Assembly (NCBI RefSeq): GCF_015100155.1
Contig: NZ_JACKZA010000008.1
Coordinates: 62,001 to 126,000 of the forward strand
Origin: Acidithiobacillus sp. HP-2
GTDB lineage: Bacteria > Pseudomonadota > Gammaproteobacteria > Acidithiobacillales > Acidithiobacillaceae
DNA: 64,000 bases
Direction of reading: 5' to 3'
Both the position numbers and the translations under genes were made by a program. Every line of letters starts with the position of its first letter. The first letter of the stretch is position 1. Below are positions 59,348-64,000 of this stretch, piece by piece. The notes beneath the pieces are model-generated. The model was not told where the DNA came from. It did not search any database and was given only the letters and a program-made list of their open reading frames with translations.

Positions 59348-60469
59348 ATGATCCTGATTTTAGAAGCAGATCTGGCGGAGCAGTCGCCCGTTTTTCAACA
59401 GTTGCTGACCCGTCTCAAGGCCATGTCTGATATCCAGTACCGGATTCATCAGGAACAGGGTATCGAGCAGTTGCTCAGCGAAATTTATCTGATTGGCAAT
59501 ACCAAATCGTTGCGGGTGGAAGACATGGAAGCCTTGCCCGGCGTGAAGCAGGCTATTCGGGTTTCCAGGGAGTACCGGATGCTCGGGCGGCATTCCGGCG
59601 ATCATCGCACTCAGGGCTTTGACTACAACGGCGTTCATTTTGGGCAGGATAACCTCAATGTATTCGCGGGTCTCTGTGCGGTAGATACGCCCGAGCACGT
59701 TGAGCAGATGATGAAAGCACTCCAGGAAAACGGTCAGGTCTGCACGCGTATGGGCGCCTACAAGCCACGGACCAGCCCTTATGCCTTTCAGGGGCATGGC
59801 CAGGCCTGTTTACCCTATATATTTGAGCTTGCAGGCAAATATGGAATGCGGGTGATTGCCATGGAAATCCTCCACGAGTCGCACATGGATGAGATCCGTG
59901 AGGCTTTGGAAAAAACCGGACATCCAACCGGGGTGATGCTCCAGATTGGCACCCGTAATACCCAGAATTTTGAACTCCTCAAGGCCGTAGGAAGGCAGAC
60001 CGAGTTTCCGGTGCTCCTCAAGCGTGGTTTTGGCATCACCCTGGAAGAGTCCCTCAACGCAGCAGAATATCTGGCCTCAGAGGGGAATACCAAGGTGGTG
60101 TTTGGCTTGCGTGGCATGAAAACCAACCTTGGTGATCCCCATCGCAATTTTGTGGATTTTGCCCAGGTGCCCACCGTGAAGCGTCTTACCCGGATGCCGG
60201 TCTGCATTGATCCCTCTCACTCCGTGGGCAGTCGTGATGCCGGCCCGGACGGAATCCCTGACGTTTTTCACGCTACCGCAGAGGGGGTTGTGGCGGGGGC
60301 CAACATGATCCTGGTGGATTTTCATCCGGATCCGGCAACTGCGCTGGTGGATGGCCCTCAGGCCTTGCTGCTGAAAGAGTTACCCTGGTTTCTGGAAGAT
60401 GTCCGGCTGGCTCGCGAAACCTACGAAGAGCGGGTGCTTCTGGCCGCTGCTCAGGGTGTTGCTGAGTAG
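59348..60469 (+). CDS. DAHP synthase, type I beta (shikimate pathway)
   Basis: A 373-residue enzyme condensing PEP and erythrose-4-phosphate. An N-terminal regulatory-type extension of about 65 residues precedes the barrel (MLGRHSGDHRTQGFDYNGV in parts). The barrel has ICTRMGAYKPRTSPYAFQG-type phosphate binding (here VCTRMGAYKPRTSPY), LQIGTRNTQNFELLKAVG, FPVLLKRGFG and metal-binding IDPSHSVGSRDAGP. The short ferredoxin-like N-terminal extension fits AroA/AroG type I beta. Its stop is 10 bases from the convergent metG stop. Confidence 0.9.
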   Translation: MILILEADLAEQSPVFQQLLTRLKAMSDIQYRIHQEQGIEQLLSEIYLIGNTKSLRVEDMEALPGVKQAIRVSREYRMLGRHSGDHRTQGFDYNGVHFGQDNLNVFAGLCAVDTPEHVEQMMKALQENGQVCTRMGAYKPRTSPYAFQGHGQACLPYIFELAGKYGMRVIAMEILHESHMDEIREALEKTGHPTGVMLQIGTRNTQNFELLKAVGRQTEFPVLLKRGFGITLEESLNAAEYLASEGNTKVVFGLRGMKTNLGDPHRNFVDFAQVPTVKRLTRMPVCIDPSHSVGSRDAGPDGIPDVFHATAEGVVAGANMILVDFHPDPATALVDGPQALLLKELPWFLEDVRLARETYEERVLLAAAQGVAE

Positions 60470-60479
60470 GGCCGCAGCC

Positions 60480-62537
60480 CTACTTCACACGCATGCCGGG
60501 TTCGGCGCCGGCATCCGGAGACAGGAGGAAAGGCCCCCCCGCCGGACCACTGGCGGCCATGACCATGCCTTCAGACAGGCCAAAACGCATTTTGCGCGGC
60601 GCAAGATTGGCCACCATGACCGTCAGGCGTCCCACCAGACTGGCTGGATCGTAGGCACTTTTGATACCCGCAAACACTGAACGGGTTTTTTCTTCGCCAA
60701 TATCCAGGGTCAGATGCAGTAACTTGTCCGCACCTTCCACCGCTTCTGCCGCAACAATCCGGGCAATGCGCAAATCGACCTTGCTGAAATCCTCAATACT
60801 GATGGTGCTGCTTTCCGTGCCGGGCGCAGCGGCTGCTTTTTTTTCTGTGTCGGCATGTTCGGGCTTTGTTGCTGCACCATGGGTACCGGGTGCTTCTGTG
60901 GGGGCTTGAATCAAGGCGTCCACCTGGGATTTTTCCATACGTTGCAATAAATGGGTGTAGGGCTGAATGTTGTGCTTCAGCAGGGGTTGGCTGAGTCCCG
61001 ACCAACTGAGCTCCGTTTGTAAAAATGCCAGCGATTTGCGCGCCAGTTCGGGAATGACCGGGCTGAGTAAAGTCACCAGAATGCGGAAGCCATTCAGAGT
61101 CACAGTGGCAACGCGATGTAATGCTTCGCGCTGTTCAGGATTTTTGGCCATCGCCCAGGGGGCATTCTGGTCTACGTAGGCATTAATCTGGTCGGCAAGC
61201 GCCATGATGTCGCGCATGGCTTTGCCATATTCGCGACTTTCATAAGCCTCGCCAATAGCTTCCTGACTGTCCAGCAGATTATCGTAAAATGCCTGATCGG
61301 ATCCCAGTGATGGGGCCAGTTGCCCGGCAAAAAAGCGATGAATGAATCCCGCCGCCCGCGAGGCCAGATTGACGACCTTGCCAACCAGATCCCCGTTGCC
61401 TTTCAGCAGGAAATCTTCAAGGTTGAGGTCAATGTCTTCGACATGACTGTTGAGTCGGGTGGCAATGTAATAGCGTAAAAATTCGGGATTGAGATGTTGC
61501 AGATATTGTCCGGCAGTGATGGAAGTCCCCCGGGACTTGCTCATTTTGGCACCGTTTACGGTCAGGTGTCCGTGAGCAAAAATACCGGTAGGCAGACGAT
61601 GTCCGGAGCCCTTGAGCATCGCCGGCCAGAACAGGCCATGAAAATAAATAATATCCTTGCCAATGAAATGATAAATTTCGGCGCTGGCGTCGGGTCCCCA
61701 GTAATCACTGAAATCACGACCATGACTGGCACACCAGTGGCGGGTGGCTGCCATGTAACCGGGCAGGGCATCCAGCCAGACATAAAAAAACTTGCCCGGC
61801 GCATCGGGAATGGGGATGCCGAAGTAAGGTGCATCGCGGCTGATGTCCCAGTCGGCCAGCCCAATACTGAACCACTCATCGAGCTTGTGGGCGACTTCTT
61901 CCTGGAGGGTGCCGCTGTGAATCCATTGTTTGAGGAACCCGGTAAAATCCCCCAACTGGAAAAAGTAATGCTCGGATTGGCGACGTTCGGGTACTGCACC
62001 CGATACGGCAGACACCGGATTGATCAGGTCGGTGGGGCTGTATGTAGCGCCACAGACCTCGCAGCTGTCTCCATATTGATCGGGTGCCTGGCAACGGGGG
62101 CAGGTCCCGCGTATAAAACGATCCGGTAGAAAGATGCCAGCAACGGCATCATAAGCCTGTTCGATTTCGCGGATGTTGATGAAATCGGCACTGCGCAAAG
62201 CCCGATAAATCTCCTGCGATATTTCGAAGTTTTCCGGTGAGTGGGTGCTATGGTACAAATCAAAACCGATGCCAAAGCCAGTAAAGTCGCGCAGATGCTC
62301 TTCATGCATGCGTGCTATCAAGGCTTCCGGCGTGATGCCTTCACTCTGGGCGCGCAGCATGATGGGCGTGCCATGGGCATCATCGGCGCAGACGTAAACG
62401 CAATCATGACCCCGCAGGCGCTGATAGCGGGCCCAGATGTCGGTTTGGGTGTATTCAACCAGATGGCCAAGGTGAATCGGACCATTGGCGTAGGGCAGGG
62501 CGCTGGTAATCAGGATGCGTTTAGTCATAGTAGCCAT
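60480..62537 (-). CDS. metG: Methionyl-tRNA synthetase
   Basis: A 685-residue class I synthetase. The HIGH-like motif is HLGH near residue 24, the KMSKS motif is KMSKSRGTS, and a zinc knuckle [18 protein letters not shown] lies at about 150. The C-terminal EMAP/Trbp111-like tRNA-binding domain ([20 protein letters not shown] in parts) is present, so this is the long dimeric form. An ATG three codons downstream (62528) is also possible; neither has a clear ribosome site. Confidence 0.97.
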   Translation of the reverse strand: MATMTKRILITSALPYANGPIHLGHLVEYTQTDIWARYQRLRGHDCVYVCADDAHGTPIMLRAQSEGITPEALIARMHEEHLRDFTGFGIGFDLYHSTHSPENFEISQEIYRALRSADFINIREIEQAYDAVAGIFLPDRFIRGTCPRCQAPDQYGDSCEVCGATYSPTDLINPVSAVSGAVPERRQSEHYFFQLGDFTGFLKQWIHSGTLQEEVAHKLDEWFSIGLADWDISRDAPYFGIPIPDAPGKFFYVWLDALPGYMAATRHWCASHGRDFSDYWGPDASAEIYHFIGKDIIYFHGLFWPAMLKGSGHRLPTGIFAHGHLTVNGAKMSKSRGTSITAGQYLQHLNPEFLRYYIATRLNSHVEDIDLNLEDFLLKGNGDLVGKVVNLASRAAGFIHRFFAGQLAPSLGSDQAFYDNLLDSQEAIGEAYESREYGKAMRDIMALADQINAYVDQNAPWAMAKNPEQREALHRVATVTLNGFRILVTLLSPVIPELARKSLAFLQTELSWSGLSQPLLKHNIQPYTHLLQRMEKSQVDALIQAPTEAPGTHGAATKPEHADTEKKAAAAPGTESSTISIEDFSKVDLRIARIVAAEAVEGADKLLHLTLDIGEEKTRSVFAGIKSAYDPASLVGRLTVMVANLAPRKMRFGLSEGMVMAASGPAGGPFLLSPDAGAEPGMRVK

Positions 62538-62647
62538 AAATTACAGGGGAAGCGCTTGTCAGGCAATGCTGTTGAACGATTTTTGATGCTGGCAGTCACT
62601 GCTGATCCATGGTATAAAGGGCGCCATTTTTCAGGGAGATTTATCTG

Positions 62648-62884
62648 ATGTCCAGAGTTTGCAAGGTGACCGGCAAAAAGCCTATGGCCGGAAACAATGT
62701 TTCGCACGCCCACAACAAGACCCGTCGGCGTTTTCTGCCCAATCTCCAGTATCATCGTTTCTGGGTAGAAAGTGAAAATCGCTGGGTGCGTATGCGGGTG
62801 AGCACCAAGGGTATTCGTACCATCGACAAAAAAGGTATTGATGCGGTTCTGGCTGAACTGCGTGCTGCCGGCGAAAAAATCTGA
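62648..62884 (+). CDS. rpmB: 50S ribosomal protein L28
   Basis: A 78-residue basic ribosomal protein: [36 protein letters not shown] and [17 protein letters not shown]. The length is complete. GGGAG precedes the ATG. It forms the usual pair with rpmG, 11 bases downstream. Confidence 0.97.
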   Translation: MSRVCKVTGKKPMAGNNVSHAHNKTRRRFLPNLQYHRFWVESENRWVRMRVSTKGIRTIDKKGIDAVLAELRAAGEKI

Positions 62885-62895
62885 GGATTTAACTG

Positions 62896-63051
62896 ATGCG
62901 CGACAAAATCAAATTGGTTTCCACGGCCGGTACCGGTCATTTCTACACCACGACCAAAAACAAGAAGACCACACCGGACAAGCTGGAAATGAAAAAGTAC
63001 GATCCCAAAGTCCGTAAGCACGTGGCTTACCGGGAAGACAAAATCAAGTAA
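62896..63051 (+). CDS. rpmG: 50S ribosomal protein L33
   Basis: A short 51-residue gene reading [20 protein letters not shown] and ending [10 protein letters not shown] before TAA. It has the L33 pattern, including TTTKNKK and [16 protein letters not shown] in parts. The zinc-binding cysteines of C+ forms are absent, so it is the C- form. Part of the rpmB-rpmG operon. Confidence 0.96.
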   Translation: MRDKIKLVSTAGTGHFYTTTKNKKTTPDKLEMKKYDPKVRKHVAYREDKIK

Positions 63052-63107
63052 TTTTCTGTGCCTCCCTGCGGTCTGCCCTGAATCTTCAGGAGAGGCCGGT
63101 TGGTTCT

Positions 63108-63136
63108 TTGCTCAACCATCATTATTTTGCTAAGTT
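63108..63136 (+). promoter_or_regulatory. Probable hrcA promoter
   Basis: TTGCTC at 63108-63113 and TAAGTT at 63131-63136 are spaced 17 bases apart, matching sigma-70 -35 and -10 elements. The CIRCE operator follows immediately, so it would overlap the start of transcription, as is usual. Confidence 0.5.
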
Positions 63137-63137
63137 A

Positions 63138-63164
63138 TTAGCACTCCTGATGGTTGAGTGCCAA
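63138..63164. promoter_or_regulatory. CIRCE operator (HrcA-binding site)
   Basis: TTAGCACTC-N9-GAGTGCCAA matches the CIRCE consensus TTAGCACTC-N9-GAGTGCTAA with one mismatch. It lies 107 bases upstream of the hrcA start, so HrcA represses its own operon here. Confidence 0.93.
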
Positions 63165-63271
63165 GGACCCCATTTCAATCATATGTGCATCGTCCACAAT
63201 TTCTTGTTCTCCGGATATTCATGCGGCCTGGCAACAGCACAGGATAATCTCGTCTGTTGGGGACAAATCTG

Positions 63272-64000
63272 ATGGCTATGGATGAACGTGCGCGGCACCT
63301 GCTCAAATCCCTCATCGAGCAGCATATAGCCAATGGTGTACCGGTCGGCAGTCGCCAGTTGGCCAAGGGCGCCGGTCTCAATATCAGTCCTGCTACGGTC
63401 CGTAATGTCATGGCGGATCTTGAAGATGAAGGTTATCTGATTTCCCCCCATACTTCTGCCGGACGCATTCCTACCCACGTCGGTTACCGCTTTTTTGTGG
63501 ATGCGCTGCTGCGGGTGGTGCCGCTGTCTCCCGAGTCCCATCAACTGCTGATTCATCGGTTGGGGCACTACATTCCGGATACCGAGCAGGTGCTCCATGC
63601 GGCCACGGAGGTGCTTTCGGAGTTGACCCACATGGCGGGGTTTGTCCGCGTGCCCCGGCGCGCCAATCGAACGTTGCGCCATGTGGATTTTCTGGCGCTG
63701 CGCGAAAAGGAAGTGCTGGCCATTTTTGTAACCGATAAGGGCGATGTCGAAAACCGCCTGATTCGCACCGAGCATGCCCTCAGTGCCGCTGAACTCAATC
63801 AGGCGGCCAATTTCTTCAATGAAAGTTATGGTGGTCGCCCCTTGCAGGAAGTCATCCAGCATTTGCAGCGCGATCTGCAGCAATCCCGTCACGAAATGGA
63901 CCGCATATTGCGCAGTGCCATGGAGCTGGGTGAGGAAATGCTGGAAGAAGATCAGCAGCGCATGCTTATTGAAGGGGAGTTTCAATTGCTGGACCTGCCG
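63272..64000 (+). CDS. hrcA: Heat-inducible transcription repressor HrcA, 3' end beyond the window
   Basis: The frame is open from ATG 63272 to the last base (243 codons) and continues outside. The N-terminal winged helix reads MAMDERARHLLKSLIEQHIA, then GVPVGSRQLAKGAGLNISPATVRNVMADLEDEGYL in parts and SAGRIPTHVGYRFFVD, which are diagnostic of HrcA. It represses heat-shock genes through CIRCE and needs GroEL for activity. grpE-dnaK-dnaJ probably follow beyond the window. Confidence 0.95.
   Translation, partial: MAMDERARHLLKSLIEQHIANGVPVGSRQLAKGAGLNISPATVRNVMADLEDEGYLISPHTSAGRIPTHVGYRFFVDALLRVVPLSPESHQLLIHRLGHYIPDTEQVLHAATEVLSELTHMAGFVRVPRRANRTLRHVDFLALREKEVLAIFVTDKGDVENRLIRTEHALSAAELNQAANFFNESYGGRPLQEVIQHLQRDLQQSRHEMDRILRSAMELGEEMLEEDQQRMLIEGEFQLLDLP

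Overview
The window looks like chromosomal DNA of an obligately autotrophic, sulfur-oxidising, acidophilic gammaproteobacterium-like organism, most probably Acidithiobacillus or a close relative. The reasons are a form II RuBisCO operon (cbbR / cbbM-cbbQ-cbbO), an ETHE1-type persulfide dioxygenase in an apparent operon with a bd quinol oxidase, a copper efflux locus, and a DUF2202 ferritin-like protein. This assignment rests on protein recognition alone; no database search was run.

Layout. 1-1185: a roadblock/LC7 - protoglobin - diiron beta-lactamase-fold cassette (minus strand), the last gene leaving the window. 1506-5137: MFS exporter, LysR regulator, DUF2202 protein and PadR regulator. 5524-10358: minus-strand set cydA, cydB, two small proteins, a Crp/Fnr regulator and persulfide dioxygenase. 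10603-12970: mobile-element zone with an apparently complete ISL3-family IS and broken ISAzo13-like and IS256-like transposases; the IS256 remnant ends in a truncated cusA. 12972-20925: copper block, with cusA', cusB, cusC and a Met-rich periplasmic protein (minus) divergent from copA, a DUF302 gene, copZ and a glutaredoxin (plus). 21070-28900: accessory region with a Q-rich secreted protein, a very large ankyrin-containing SF1 helicase, RES/Xre and MazEF-type toxin-antitoxin genes (the latter broken at a tRNA-Arg 3' fragment), a beta-carbonic anhydrase and a DUF29 pseudogene. 28904-31144: broken SulP transporter, DUF167, an orphan ParD and a spermidine-synthase-like protein.

31183-44781 is the most interesting block. 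A CbbR regulator is divergent from cbbM-cbbQ-cbbO. A MITE-like palindrome follows, then an XRE-cupin regulator translationally coupled to six tightly packed genes of a hydrogenase-4-like membrane complex (hyfB, C, E, F, G, I types). Its large subunit has lost all four cysteine ligands of the NiFe site, while the small subunit keeps the four cysteines of the proximal 4Fe-4S cluster. It therefore cannot be a NiFe hydrogenase, and its place beside RuBisCO suggests a proton- or ion-coupled role in inorganic carbon supply.

44871-46127 is a graveyard: a 3' fragment of an MsrP/YedY-like molybdoenzyme, the tail of a DUF1109/NrsF protein, an intact VapBC-like pair, and a 34-codon Cmr4-like fragment. 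46207-64000 is mostly housekeeping: L,D-transpeptidase, FIST protein, nth, glgA, a KDO-transferase-like half protein, DoxX, an exported truncated haemoglobin, an esterase lipoprotein, a repeat-built DUF1641-like protein, DUF1841, pepF, fumC, a DAHP synthase, metG, rpmB-rpmG, and hrcA (cut by the window end) behind a CIRCE operator.
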